A stretch of DNA of 64,000 nt from Dicaeum eximium (lineage: Eukaryota; Chordata; Aves; Passeriformes; Dicaeidae). The position numbers and the translations under genes are program-made. The notes beneath the pieces are model-generated. The model had not been told where the DNA came from. It ran no database searches and worked only from the letters and a program-made list of their open reading frames with translations. This document shows positions 13,301-26,477 of this stretch, in pieces; positions within the stretch are counted from its first letter, which is position 1, and every line of letters starts with the position of its first letter. The stretch is taken from positions 496,001-560,000 of the forward strand of contig VWZP01005658.1 in assembly GCA_013396995.1 (NCBI GenBank), written 5' to 3'.

Positions 13301-14505
13301 CTCCGCTCAGGAAGTTGGCGCAGACACATCGGATGAGGCTGGCTGGGCTGGCAGTGCCAGTGGCTTGAGAGCACAAGGTGCCAGCTCTTTCAGAACTTCT
13401 CTTTATAAACAAGCATTGGACCTGGAAATGCATCTTTTCCTGAATTAAGAGTCAGATTTTCTTCGCATTAGGATTCAAGTGCATTTTTGTTGCAAAAGTA
13501 AAGCTAGAGATTATTAGTAGGAAGATCTGTGGTTATTGTTAAGTGTCCATAAAGCACTTTGAACCTCATTTGACATTTTCCATGGGCAAGTGTATAGAGA
13601 TAGTATTTAAGTTCCTTTGCTTAAACCAAATCACAAGGAAGGAGATCCCAGTGCTGTTTAGGAAACGTAATCAAAACCTCTCAGACCACACTACCACCAC
13701 CAAACCAAGGACTATGAACTTTAGGATGGTGAAATACTGCACAAGTTTCAAACAGAGCAGATCATAGCAGTTTCCTCAAAATTAATCACAAGAGAAAAAA
13801 CCAGTTTTGCAAAGTGCATTTTTTTTTCTTCAGTAACTGGAATAACTACATCAGAGCTGGGGGAACTGCTTGAAGTCACTGTTAAATGAAATACTTTTGC
13901 ACACCAGCTTATAATCTGAAAACTGATTCAATGATTTCTTGAGCTGCTGTTATTGCATCTTTACAAGGCAAAAGGTTTAATTAAATGCCTTATCTGTTCT
14001 TACAGTGACACAACTGTAGAACCTCTGTGATTTAAGAGAAGATAATGGGAACTTTTTGGGGAGTAAAGGGAAGAACAAGGTTTATTTCCTCACTTCCAAA
14101 ATCTGATATCTCTGACTGCTCTTTCTCCTCTTTATATTTCTTAAAATGCTTTTATCTTACTGGTCTGTGTAACAAATACTGGAAATATCATGGGCTGAGT
14201 GGTTTATATATCCATTTTAAATGGATACACATATTTTGGCACGACTGATTTGGTTCCTGCCTGAGCAAGTTCATTTTTTAAAACCCATCCTTAAAGACCC
14301 AATCCAAAGGTCCCTGAAGATATACTTCAGGGGATCCCATTATAAATTATGACATGAGAGTCCTCTCTTTGTCCTAGCCTGCTGTTCCTTGCAAAACTAC
14401 TCTGTCCTTTGGCTTCTAGAATGTTGCAGTGAATAATATAAACTCTGAGTAGTGAATGAACCCATGATATGCTGCACATTTTTGTCAGTGTATTATCTAA
14501 TCTAC

Positions 14506-14750
14506 CCATAGAATCACTGAGGTTGGAAAAGACCTTCAAGGTGGGGTTCAACCTTTGACCAACCTCACCTTGCTAAACAAAACACAGACTGTCATTTCCT
14601 GAACCCTTCCAGGGATGGTGTATCCATCACTTCTCTGGGCAATCTGTTCCAGTGCTTGACAACCCTTTAAGTGAAGAAGTTCTTCCTGATGTCCAACCTG
14701 AAGTTCCTCTGGTCCAGTTTGGGGCCATTTCCTCATTTGCTTTCATCTGT
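14506..14750 (-). mobile_element. CR1 LINE 3' tail fragment, antisense
   Basis: Read on the + strand, it begins with CATAGAATCACTGAGGTTGG and AAAAGACCTTCAAGG. It continues through CCAGGGATGGTGTATCCATC, TGGGCAATCTGTTCCAGTGC and AAGTTCTTCCTGATGTCCAA. This is the reverse complement of the CR1 3' end. It is the longest of the four tails in this intron. Confidence 0.92.
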
Positions 14751-16841
14751 TGCCTGGGAGAAGAGATAATATCCTGATAAAGAGTCTTGGGTTCTTAATG
14801 GAGGAAAGGTAGACATGCTTCCCCTGAAATTTTCTCTGAACATTCCAAGACTCTATCAGTAATAAGAAAAATCTAAGTGTTAGAAATGGTTTTATTTAGG
14901 TTATACATGTAAATGATTCAAATATCAAACTATGAAATTGCTGGGGTGTACAAACATGCTAGGTATAGATAAGGTGAAAAGTACAGGAACACTGAGGAAA
15001 TAATTGTGAGGATAATCATGTGTATTAAAAAATCAGGTTCCTTTACATTCAATTTGATGTGAAGGTTCATGTTCCTTTCACTCCTTTGAACAGAATTATC
15101 CATCCCTAATAATTATTTTATTGTTAAAGCACTAACATGCAATTAGCACTTTATCTGGCATTTAAGAATAAGTAAGGAGAACCATTGTTCTTGTAACTAC
15201 TCATCTGAAAGAGAGAAGCTGTGTGTTTAATTTTACTGAAGACAGCAATTACTTTATTTTTGCGTGTGAATTTGAATTCATGACTCAAAAAGTACCTTCT
15301 TCCAGGAAATCTGCAGCTAGTTTACTGCTCCAGCAATGTTTGTGTAATTTGTGTGTAGTTGCATGTGCTGTAACACAGACAGAGAGCCTCGTGCCAGCCA
15401 CAGTAGCTGCTTGCACACTTGTGAAGGCAATAATTGCAAGGCCTTGCAAGCACAGACATCAGCCAGAGCTGTTACAAGACCATCTGCAATTCTACTTATT
15501 TCCTCAATATCGGAAATCTGTGCTGGCATGGCTTCACAGTTGCTTTTCTAGCAAGAATAAAACCAGTTCACAAAATGAAACCTCTAATTAGAAAGTGGGG
15601 AGGGCCTAAAATAATTAATTCTGTTAAAATGCAGAGAAAGCCAGAATGAGATAAAGGTTTCATCCTGTAATAGGGAGGAATCTTAAGCATTTACTTGCAC
15701 AGCAAAAATTTCTTGGGATCCTGACCTAGAGCTTGGCACAGAGAACGCACAGCAACAATAGGTGCTTGTGCCTGGCTCTGTGAAAGAGAGCAAAATTCAG
15801 ATGAGGTCAGTGTCCAGGAAATGTCAAGATTCACTTTTACATGTAACATACTGGATAAAAGGAGAGCTGTGCAACTGGCATGTGTGTTCTAATAATGAAA
15901 GACAAATTTTCTAATTAATTAATGAAGCCAATAAAGAGAACTGCATTAATAAAAATTTTTTCATACAGCTAGTTAAACCATAGACAAAATAGCCAGGAAA
16001 GAATTAATTTTCACTTCAACTTTGAAATTGATATTTTTATGTGCACATACAAAAGGGAGGATTTTTGTCCCCAGTTTTCACAATCCATATCCTTTACTAC
16101 ATCTTCATTACCTGACTAACATTTACTATTGAATCTGGATAAAAATATACTCTTTAGAAGAAATTAAAGTGTTCAGAAAATGGAAAAAACCTTACATTCA
16201 ACTCCTCAAAGAGTTCAAAGGCTGGTTTTCAGCAGAAAACTTGACAAAAGAGTGTTGACAAGTTTAATATAGTCAGGACTTCCATGAAAGATTGATGTTT
16301 TTGAAGTGAAGCTTTGAAACATAAGGTCATGAACCTTCTACAAAAACATTTTTCTTGAAATGTCTCCATACTTCAGCTCTTTTGGCTCACCCTTGCCTTG
16401 TGATTTCTTGCCATACTGTGCTAGGGTGTGTGCAGGACCCACCAAACCATTGTGTCCTCATTCAAAGATCAAGAGTGTGTTTTAAGAACCGGAATAATGG
16501 AATGAGTGAGAGGTGAAATGAATAGGGCTGAGAAGGAAAGCCTTCAAGCAAGAGTGGGTACTATCCCTTCAGGTCAAATGCCAGGTTACAGTTGGGCCAC
16601 TTTTGCAGAGACTGACTTCCACAGTTTCATTACAGGGTTCATTAACAGTGTTTTCTTTGATCATTATAGAGTCTAGGGTGGGCATGGCAGTCTGTGCTTA
16701 TGTGCAATGTGTGCTGCTAATCAGTCCAAGGCTAATGGCAGTGAAACCAAAGTTTCACAAGCCTGCTGCACTCAGACTTTTCAGGCTAGGCTTCTTCCTT
16801 CTCCTACTTCAATCCTATCTGCTGCAAACAGTCATAGGCTT

Positions 16842-16873
16842 TGTTCATACCCACGCACAGGTGGGTATGAACA
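16842..16873. repeat. Perfect 13-bp inverted repeat (hairpin)
   Basis: The arms are TGTTCATACCCAC at 16842-16854 and its exact reverse complement GTGGGTATGAACA at 16861-16873, separated by a 6-base loop. The flanking bases do not extend the stem. It is intronic and no function is known to me. Confidence 0.85.
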
Positions 16874-17548
16874 CATGAAATGTATGTGCACACATTTCGG
16901 TTTTTAAATGAAAGCACAGATTGGATTATCAGCAGATCTGGGTGCACAAAATTTTTGAGAGAAATGTTTGGAGCTCCCCATGATTCCATACATCCCTATG
17001 AACCAGCATGGCTGGCTAGCCCCAGTTAATAACTGCTGGCAGGGAAACCCCTGCTCCGTTGAAGTCAATAACAGAATTCCCTTTGACTTGCTGTAATTAG
17101 GGTTTTGCCCAAAAACGCACAAGAGGACACAGGCTTCATTTAAGGTTATTATAAGTGCAAGTCAACAATTCCCAGCATTCCAAGGTCTGAAAGGAAAATG
17201 ATAAAAAAAATGCAGTGAATGTCAGATAAGAAAATGTTCTGCTTAATTATGTAACTTTGACTAGTCTGAATTAAGTAGAAAACTTGTTAATAGACCGCCA
17301 TTCGATGTAATGTTGAGAGTCCCAGGACACTGCTTTTATTTGCTTTAGCAGTACATCTGTACAGTGCATATCTGCCAGATGTGGCCTCTTTGGTCAGATG
17401 ATGGAGCTGTGATATGATTTGCAGAAGAATAGGCACACTTAAAACATCAAGCACAGAGTGAATAATTAAGAAATAATGACAGCCCTATTGGAAACAGGTG
17501 ATTGTTATCGCTTCTCTAATATATGCCAAATATGATCATCTTGGATCA

Positions 17549-17690
17549 GTCATAGAATCAAAGAATTAACAGACCTCTAAGATCATTAGTTGCAACTGTC
17601 AGCCCAGCAGCACCACCATGTTCAACATTAAATCATGTCCTCAAGTGCCATATCCATGCATTTTTTGAACACTTCTAGGGATGAAAAATG
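17549..17690 (-). mobile_element. CR1 LINE 3' tail fragment, antisense, diverged
   Basis: It starts with TCATAGAATCAAAGAATTAA and continues CAGACCTCTAAGATCATTAG, then the segment with CAGCCCAGCAGCACCACCATG and a GGGATGAAAAATGCC end. These match the reverse complement of a CR1 3' end with more substitutions than the copy near 14.5 kb. The right edge is uncertain and could run to about 17770. Confidence 0.8.
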
Positions 17691-18818
17691 CCTCTCCTTA
17701 TTTAATAGTAAAACCAGGTTTTCCTTATTTCAATCAACATACAGTAGGATTTTTCCTCTTACCAGAGGACATCAAATAATGTTGAATATGTCTTAGAATG
17801 GTGAACTTTTAAAAATTTGTGTTTTAAGGGACTAATGCCACCAGCTGAACTTTACTGAAACTTAAAGAGGTCTATTCGATTTTTTCAACCAGATCATAAC
17901 TTTCATAATTTTCATTGAATATTTTTATTCTTAAGCCTTGGTTGGTAAATCTATGGCATAAATCTTTTGCTATAAACCTATCCCTTCTTTTGTTAGTCTT
18001 CAGTTAGTTGTATTGTGGCTTTTTCTTTTCCTGTCTTGTTTTCCTAACCAGGATTGCAAACTTAGCAGGTTTGTGACAGCTGCTGAAAATCAACTAAATT
18101 CATTTTCCTCAGCAATCCCTCTATCCCCCCCTTGGCTGTCTGTAGCAGGCCAATGGGATCTCCAATGGATTTCACCTCATAAAACAAAAGAAGCCCTACA
18201 CTTTTTACAGAAAAGTGCCCCATGAACACCAAGAAGCAGTTCATCCATGTCTTCCCTAAATGTTAGATGGTTTGTGAAACTTTCAGGCTTTCTATTGATT
18301 TTGCATGGAACTAGGTCAGAGTTGCCTTTAATTGAACAAGCTGGCTGCTGTAACTCTCACTTAACTGTAAAAAAGGAGTATTAAAAATTGATATGCAAAG
18401 CAAACTTCTGCTTAATTAGCAAGCGGATGAAGTCAGAATAGACAAACCACTATAGTTAATACAGATGAGGATATGGGTTTCATTGACAGAATAATATGCT
18501 CTTCTTTTTTTTTTTTATGGCTGAAACACTGAGCATTATCCATGTTTCTTGCATGTGGTATTAATAGCTGGTTATTTTTCATTGGGAGAAGCTGGGGTAA
18601 ATTTACAGCTGTGCAGATCAGTCAAAGCACCAGACATCAGGAAATCCATTAAAAGGCAGCTCTAATTTTTAGGTGTATAGTAAAGGTAAATAAAAAGCTC
18701 TAGGGTGCAGAGAGAAGAAACTGTGGTTCTCTGGAAGGCTCAGCATTGCTCTGTGTGCAGTGCCTGTGGAAGGGCTCGGTCAGACAGGCATAGGCTGCCG
18801 GGGTGGCAGCAGGGGCAG

Positions 18819-19384
18819 GCACACACTGACCATCACACACTGACCATGGCACACACTGACCATCACACACAGTGACCATGGCACACTGACCATGGCACAC
18901 ACTGACCATCACACACACTGACCATCATACACAGTGACCATGGCACACTGACCATGGCACACACTGACCATCACACACAGTGACCATCACACACAGTGAC
19001 CATGGCACACACTGACCATCACACACAGTGACCATCACACACAGTGACCATGGCACACACTGACCATCATACACAGTGACCATGGCACACTGACCATGGC
19101 ACACACTGACCATCACACACACTGACCATCACACACACTGACCATCACACACACTGACCATGGCACACTGACCATTGCACACACTGACCATCACACACAC
19201 TGACCATCACACACAGTGACCATGGCACACTGACCATCACACACAGTGACCATGGCACACACTGACCATCACACACTGACCATCACACACTGACCATTGC
19301 ACACACTGACCATTGCACACACTGACCATCACACACTGACCCTGGCACACACTGACCATCACACACACTGACCATCACACACAC
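18819..19384. repeat. CA-rich minisatellite with TGACC core, about 36 copies
   Basis: The array has 36 occurrences of the core TGACC, each followed by a CATCACACAC, CATGGCACAC, CATTGCACAC or similar spacer. Unit length varies between about 14 and 16 bp. A longer block beginning CATCATACACAGTGACCATG occurs at 18923 and again at 19065, showing a 142-bp duplication inside the array. Open frames on the minus strand that read as repeated Val, Cys and Met residues are by-products of the repeat and not genes. Such arrays are usually length-polymorphic. Confidence 0.95.
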
Positions 19385-22300
19385 GTGCTGGCTGCAGTCT
19401 CATCCTGCACCTCACCCCTCCAGGTGTGCCCTTGGGGTGCTCTGTGCTCCTGCTCCCTCAGCCGGGGCCATGCCCACCCTGAAGCCAGATGAGGTGAGGT
19501 CTGACACGTCGAGGCTGGAGGAGATCAGGAGTTCTGGCTCACACCTAAACCCCATCCTGAATGATTCTGCTTTGCACCTGCGTGTGACTGCTGAATTTTA
19601 GACCATTTGCTTCCCCCAGTATGTGAGTTCTGCCTGGAGTGATATATTATTTATTTAAGTTTATAACAAACACAAAGGAAAAAAAGGAATAAACTGATAA
19701 TGTATGGATTAGCTTATACATTTCAGCTCACAGCTGACGGAGATGGCAGAAAGCAATCCTCATTTTAAGTTCCTTAAGACAGTTGCTTTTCTTTCTTCCC
19801 CCAAAACCCCAAGCAGTAATAAAGGTTCTGCCATTTATCACTAGCACTGCACTGAGAAGCCACCTGGACCTGAAATTTGTGTTTAAGAACAGAGTGGCAG
19901 ACTGGCCACAGAGTTATGCTCATTTGAATGATAGCTTCTTGGGTAAGATGTTTTCTGTAGCTGTAATTTCAGTTTTCTTAGGTCCAAGTCACAACTGACT
20001 CAGTTTGTATCTCACTTCCTTTAGCATTTTCAGGTTTTCTAGTATCACAGCTCACGTGCCAGCCTTGTCTAGTGCACAGCTGTTAGGGAAACCTTTCCTA
20101 GAGGAGAGATTGTACATGCCAATTATTTGTGAAATATATAGTTTATAAGAGATTTTAACCGTCTTATACTTCAAATGCAAAAGTCTGAGATTTAGGTGAA
20201 ATAAATAAGAAAAATACATATATTTACATATTGAAATACAATGACCGCTGAAAGTGCTTGAAACATTTGAGTGCCTTTATGGCAGTTTAACCAACTGTGT
20301 CCATAAATATTTAAAGCAGTGAATTATTTCTTGAAATTTACATTTTTATGTACCATTTTGGTGGAAGAAGTATTGAACAATAAAGATGCTTTCCATAATA
20401 ATTTCAGCTTTCCAAAAAGTAGCACTTGACTGCAAAAAGATTTTCTGGTGGCCACCATATGATTCAGTGAGCTCCCAGCATAATACTGAACTTTGATATT
20501 TCCTACCTCCAAATCAAGGTTTTTGACAGCACAAGATAACCTAGATCCAACCAATGTTTCTTCACTTCCCAAATAAAAAAAACTAAAAAGAGCTGTGCAG
20601 CAGCTCTTACCTTTCAGCTGTGTCTCTGTATACAGGTATATCTGACTGGTAAGAGTTCCTGTTTTCAGGATGGGATCAATAGGGATAAAGTGGCCATTTA
20701 AATCCTGCTGTAGCTTTTATAAAGGGTTACTCTGTGTAAAATATCCTGGTGTGCTTTTCAGTGGATGATAAGATCCCCACCCCACAGGTAACTACAGGCC
20801 TGTTCTGCTCTCTGCCAACGCCTTGTGCCAGGCTGCAGGAGCCAGAACATGGAGCAGGGAATGTGCCCTTATGAGACACAATAATTTGTGCCACTGAGCT
20901 TTCTCCGTGGAGCTACATTTGCAGCAGGGAGTAGTTGACAAAATAAAAACATCCAAGTGGCTGGCACAGTCAACAAATGTGCCAGGGATGGGCTGACACC
21001 TGGCAGAGGAGCATTCTGCATTTCTGGAGCTGTCCTGGGCACACTGGAACTGAAGTGCTCTTTCAGTTGACCAGGAAGTAGCAGAGTGATTTTTAAATTT
21101 TTTTTTTAATTGAGTTTGAGTACAATTCCCATTGACATTTATTAAAGAAGCTGAAACTATTCTAAAATTCTCCCCAAAATATTTGAGTAAAAGTGAGGCA
21201 ATAATTTTCTTTTTCATTTTTTTCTGTATTTACAAGTGGGCTGGAAAGTAATATTACAGAAAACTACATAAAACACTGACATGTTGTTTTCTGTCTGTGT
21301 ATCATTGTTACTGATAATGATCACCAAATAATAATGATTCAGGCCCTGTGATGGGCTACATGACATTATAATCTGTTTCAATCTGCTTTTCATTTTTGGG
21401 ATATATTACTTTTCAGATAAACTGTGAACTGAAAATCTCCAAGGAAGGACAGTGGAATGTAAATTACAAAGTCTAGACAGCCAGCTGAAAACTGATTTTC
21501 TACACCTTATAAAAAATTAGACTATAAACCAAATCTTTATTTAGTCTGGACAGTTCCACAGTTTCCAGCTGGTCGCAGAGAACTGCTGTGCTTTGATTCA
21601 GCTGACAATGAAACTAAGAATGCACAAATCTTTTTCATCAGGCAACAAGTACAAATGCTTCTCTGTTAAGTAAACTGAAGTAGATAAATCCTTAGCTACA
21701 CACTCAGCCAGAGCATTTCCACTGTGACAAGGGCTGACTGCACGCGTGTGAAATTTCAAGGGGTGGTGTTCAAGTAGTGTCAATGAGGCACACACAGAGA
21801 AGGTTTTCACTCAGGTAGTCACAGCATTTCCAGGAGCAGCTGGATGATGTGCATTAATTTGGTAGGGCACTTGCAGGGCCCAATTCTTACTTTCTAAAAA
21901 CACATTCTAGCCTTCTGGCTTTCTCTTCATTTTGCTGTGGAGAATAAGCTGAAATCTAGGCATGATCCTGTACTAGTGGGAAAGAGGATTGTGTGCATTT
22001 CCATAGAATTTTGAAACTTTGTTTTTAACTTTTCTTTTCCCAGATAAATAGTATCTCAAAGGAGTGAATGTTATTGGTGCGAAGAAAAAAATCACATGTG
22101 ATTGCATGCATCTGTTATGTGAAAAAACACATCAGTATTTTTGATAGCTTGATGCTGTCAACTGAAACAGTTCTAACCCTGGTAATAATTTGGGCTCTCC
22201 CTCTCTTCACACAGCTCTTTGGAGTAGCAGGTCTCTCTGCAGTCACAGACAGGTCTGTGTCACAGACATCTCCTGCAAAGGTCCCTGAAAGGCAGATGTC

Positions 22301-24160
22301 ATGTTATATTGATACAGACTGTTATTCAACCTTGTACCCTTCTGGGGTTACCAACAGGCAAAAAGAAACACTTTGGATTTTCACTCCAGTGTCTTTTTGC
22401 ATACACTGAAGTAGGTAGGTGACTAGAAGTTCATGGAAGAGGTTTGAGTTTTGACAGTCTTTGTCACATAAAATGTCACTGAATCCTATTTATGACTCCC
22501 AGCCCAGGGTGGTTTAATAATTTTCTCATGCAGTGTTACCACTTTAAGACTGTGGTAAGATACCCTCAACATTAAATTTTACTATTAACCAATTGTAATT
22601 AACGAAATACCCTAATGATTACATCTTGCACTGCATATCCAGTTAGATACTTTTACATATCTCCTGTATGAGGTTTCATTGAGAAAACTTCAGGCTGACT
22701 GTGTTGTTGCTCAGTAAGGTCAAAGAACCCAAAACAAGGTGAGATTTTGTCCCTGTTGTGTGTAGGTGGGGTCTCTACCCATCACAGATGTCTAATAGTG
22801 CATCTTCCCCTGTTTGCTGTACCACAGGTCACAGTCTGTGGGGTATTGAGCCACAGGCAAATCAAAGTGCTTTGAATGTGGTCCTTTCCTGGGACTGCAT
22901 CATCTGAGTGGTGATCCCTGTTGAACAGTCCCAGTTCCTGGCCGTGGGGATGACTGGCAGAGGGGAAGTGGCAGCTCAGACTGTCAGTCCTGCCCTGCCA
23001 TTCAGCACAGGCCCCTCAGGGAGCTGCTGGCATCTCCTGCCTCTCAATGGCTCCTGGCATTTCCTCTTTGCTTGGCACTCTCAAACCCTCCAAAGTGCCT
23101 TGAAGCCACTAAAAGCTTTTGACATGGAGCTCGAGGGAAGATTGTTATCTCCATCAAATGTGGATTCCAAGACTGTAGATACATACAGAAATTAAGGTAC
23201 ATCAGGGGGTTGATTAATAAATCTGTGTGACTAGAACTGAGAGTATCAAGGATCTCTTTGGGTTTGAGATATAAAATTCCAAACTGTTTTTTTTTTTTTC
23301 AAAATGAGGTAAACAGCAGCTTTGAATAACTGAGTAGCACAGTAATTAGCTCTTACAACTAAAGAGCAATCCAATGTTTCTTCTGTATCTAGTTTTCCAT
23401 GTGAATTTTTCACAGCTACAGATGGGAAAGAGCAGGAATTAATTCTTTCTCCATGCATTGCTCAACCAGCAAGAAAAGAAATTGGGGTCCTCAGAAAGGA
23501 ACAGAAAATCACCAGCCATGAAGAAAGCAGACATCACTACTTAGCTTGAAAAAATCATTCAACTGTGTTTTGAATTGCTCCTCTTTTCATTGACTTTTGG
23601 TGTGAAGCAGAAAGTAATTTTCTGACTCCAAGGATTTTCCGGCCAAGTTCAATTTAATTCCCTAGGTTATGGTGCTGGGCACACCCAAAATGGACTTGTG
23701 CTCTTTTGTTTTGTGGATTGTGTGCTGTGATTTTATTAGAGTTTATGAGAATTACAGACATGTTGCTTGCAAAATATTGCCTTAGGAGAGAGGTTCCTTA
23801 GAAAGCCCCTGAAGAAGGACTTGTTCCTAATGAAATGACAGCTGAAAAGATTTCAAGTATTTCTATAAATTGTTAATAAACCACAATTTGGTATGGAACC
23901 ATTTTCAAAATTATTTTCCTGGCATAAAAAAGCTGTAACAGAAATGTTACATTTTATCCATCTGCTTCATGGTGTGTGCTTTTAATAATTAAAAAGTGTA
24001 TTGAAACCTACATAAACTACAGAGTTTTGGCCTAGATGGTAAAATCATGCTATAAATTGCCCTTAAAGGATTTCTGATTGATATTTTGCAAAAGAGTATT
24101 GCATGATGTAGATGATTAGCAGTCACTCTCTAATGAAATGTGCACTTGTGTATTTTGTAG

Positions 24161-24370
24161 AACCACTAGATGAGCTGAAGATCAGAAGTCACAGCACCGA
24201 ACCACTACCAAAGCTGGAAAACAAAGAGAGAGGACATCATGGGACAGCTTCCTCCAGGGAGCCAGGGAAAGCTCAGGAATGGGATGGAACGCCGGGCCCC
24301 CCTGTGGTGTCCAGCAGGCTGGGGAGATCCTCTGTCAGCCCAACCATGCTGGCTGGGGGCAACAGCTCAG
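24161..24370 (+). CDS. NYAP2: NYAP2, middle coding exon
   Basis: This 210-nt exon starts with AA, which completes an AAA Lys codon with the single A left at 5521. It then codes 69 codons and ends with the G of a split codon. The peptide includes the stretches KIRSHSTEPLPKLENKERGH, SSREPGKAQEWDGTPG and SRLGRSSVSP, which agree with my memory of the human NYAP2 segment after the big exon. The acceptor is TTTTGTAG and the donor is GTACGT at 24371. The stretch is hydrophilic, proline-rich and likely disordered, with no enzyme motif, in line with an adapter protein. Unspliced read-through would add only a short tail ending in TGA near 24403, so the exon-intron boundary is well set. Confidence 0.95.
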
Positions 24371-26420
24371 GTACGTCACATAGCAGCACAGGGTGGGTCT
24401 GCTGAGTCTCCTTGGGACATGAAGAGTCTCTGAAGATAGCACAGGTGTAGGAACATGCAGATTCTTCACACTTCCAATATGTTCTAGATTTGGCCATGCC
24501 CATTGAGTGCTGCACTAGTAGGGCTTGTGCTTGTGCTGGGATGGTGGCACGGAACAGAAGCATGTAAACATGTTAGTCATCTACTTTAAAAGTAAAGGAT
24601 TCCACCTGACATTGAAAAGGGACACTGGCAAAGACACTCCTAGGATGGCACCTCAGGAAGAAGTTCACAAGTTCAGGTATCACATAAAGTAACAAAAATA
24701 CACTGTGCAAAAGCAAGGCTGTCTTACTGAGGGACAGAGTGACAGGACACAGGCAGCCTTTGCTTTCTGCTTGTACAGAAATGTTTAAAAAAGTGACTAT
24801 GGATTTCAGAAGTCTCAGATTCACACCTATTCATTTGATTAATCAAAATGTTTACATATTAAATAGTAAATTGCCATAAACCATGGTATTATAATGCAAT
24901 CTTGTTTATAAATTGACTAGGACAAACACAACTGATAAATGAATAGACATCTATAAAGAGATATCAATGGCCCTTGCATGAGTACTGCATTGGTACTTTT
25001 GAGATCTGACCGTTCTCTTAAAAGAGTAACTTCATTGCTTATTAGTTGGACTGTGAGAAATATCCACTTTAAGGACAGCTGGCATATCTAGTAGTGAAGC
25101 CTCATGGTCAATTTTCAGTGAGTATAGGAGCACGAATGAGATGCTCAGACAAGACATCATTCCTGCCTGAGAGATCTGCTGGGCAGTGAGTGGCAGCAAG
25201 GAGTGTTTAAACTGCTGAGTGAGCAGAGATGCGCACGCCTCACCCAGAACATCGCTTCCCTGTGTGATAATGGGACTCACATTGTCCCTGAATTGCTGAA
25301 AATGACACCTGAAACTCAGTGTATAAGTTGAAGAGGCTTTGCTGATGTGAAATGACATTTGCAGCAATCATGCAGTCCAGCTTTGCTTGCTACAGACCCC
25401 CCAAACAGTCCTTCCTGGTGCAGTGAAGGTGACTTTTCTGCAAAACTTATGACCCTAACACAGGTCTTTTTTATGTTACCGCCATTTGCTTACTTGTATC
25501 TTCTCACAAAGCTCCCTGGAAGGTGGGAATTTTCCAGATTAGCTCATAGCTTTTAAAAAAATGCTGTTCCCAGTGTATTAGACTGTCATCTGTGCTAAAG
25601 CAGGTTAAAGGATGGGTTTAAAGCTACCACATCAAAGTATTGGGACACCGATAATTAGACCAAAGGTGTGAACAAACCTCTTCAGTTCTGCAAGATGACA
25701 CTATGGACCAGAGTAGTAAGGAAGTTAAAATTGAAGAGTAAGCTCTTAGTAAAATATAACACTGCTGTCCAACACTTCTGCAGCAGGTTTATTTTAAAGA
25801 CTTGGCTGATCTCCAAAAGCAGACAAAACATGTTGGCCTCAATCTCCATTTGGCATCAGCAAACTGTAATAGTTGTTGAATCATGCCTTGATTTAGTTAA
25901 CTGTGACTTTGTCCTACATTGCTAGGACTGTCAAAGAAAAAATTTATTTTCTTGGCTGAATTTTGACTCTTTTCTATGATTAAAATCTGAGAGCTGATTA
26001 TGACTTTTCTTTCCCTGCAGATTTATGATATTTCATTTGACAAATATTGCCTCTCATCTGCCCTGAATATTTTTTCCCCTGTGTCTCTTGCTGTTGCCTG
26101 AGCAACATGTTTTACCTTTACTCGGTGAGGCACTGCATTGAGAATGCTGTACACAGTTCTCCTCAATGAACTTGTACATGAACTGTAACAGCTCATTTGC
26201 TGCAATTAAATTAAAACTGTAACAGAATGCAAGAAGAGAGATTTAATACTTTCATATGAATACAAATGCTATCTGGAGTAAAGGAGATAAAGGAATTCTG
26301 CACTAGGAATTAGAACTTAGATTTACCACAGGACCAAATAAAATCAAGGCAGTCCCCAGTACAGTCATCACTGCTCTGGCTCTCTTTGCAACATTGTAGA
26401 TAACAGAAATAAAGGCTACC

Positions 26421-26477
26421 TTTTTTTTTTTCTTTTTTTTTTTTTTTCTTTTTTTTTTTTTTTGTTTGTTGTTGTTG
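26421..26477. repeat. Poly-T / poly-A tract
   Basis: The tract is T-rich with single C interruptions at 26432 and 26448, then a GTTTGTTGTTGTTG edge. Read on the minus strand it looks like the A-rich tail of a retroposed sequence, but no body of a known element is evident next to it. Confidence 0.8.

Larger units (their letters stand above)
5522..24160 (+). other. NYAP2: NYAP2 intron, about 18.6 kb
   Basis: The intron starts with the donor GTAAGT and ends with TTTTGTAG at 24154-24160; it is phase 1. It holds CR1 LINE tails near 5990, 10236, 14506 and 17549, a 36-copy minisatellite at 18819-19384, and a perfect hairpin at 16842-16873. Short poly-T runs occur, for example at 18505-18517 and 23287-23300. 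The remainder is AT-rich sequence with no exon I can defend. The open frame of 123 codons at 11116-11484 has no flanking splice sites in keeping with an exon and no family I recognise. Confidence 0.9.

Noticed and set aside
18700..19122. Minus-strand open frames with Val/Cys/Met-rich repeats
   Set aside because: They are translations of the tandem repeat. The composition follows the repeat unit and there is no start context, splice signal or known family.
18819..19384. CRISPR-like array of short repeats and spacers
   Set aside because: Units are 14-16 bp and the spacers are themselves repetitive. The setting is a vertebrate intron. It is a minisatellite.
24371..24405. Continuation of the middle NYAP2 exon to a stop near 24405
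   Set aside because: The added residues do not resemble the family, and the exon at 31287 restores the split codon and the expected sequence.
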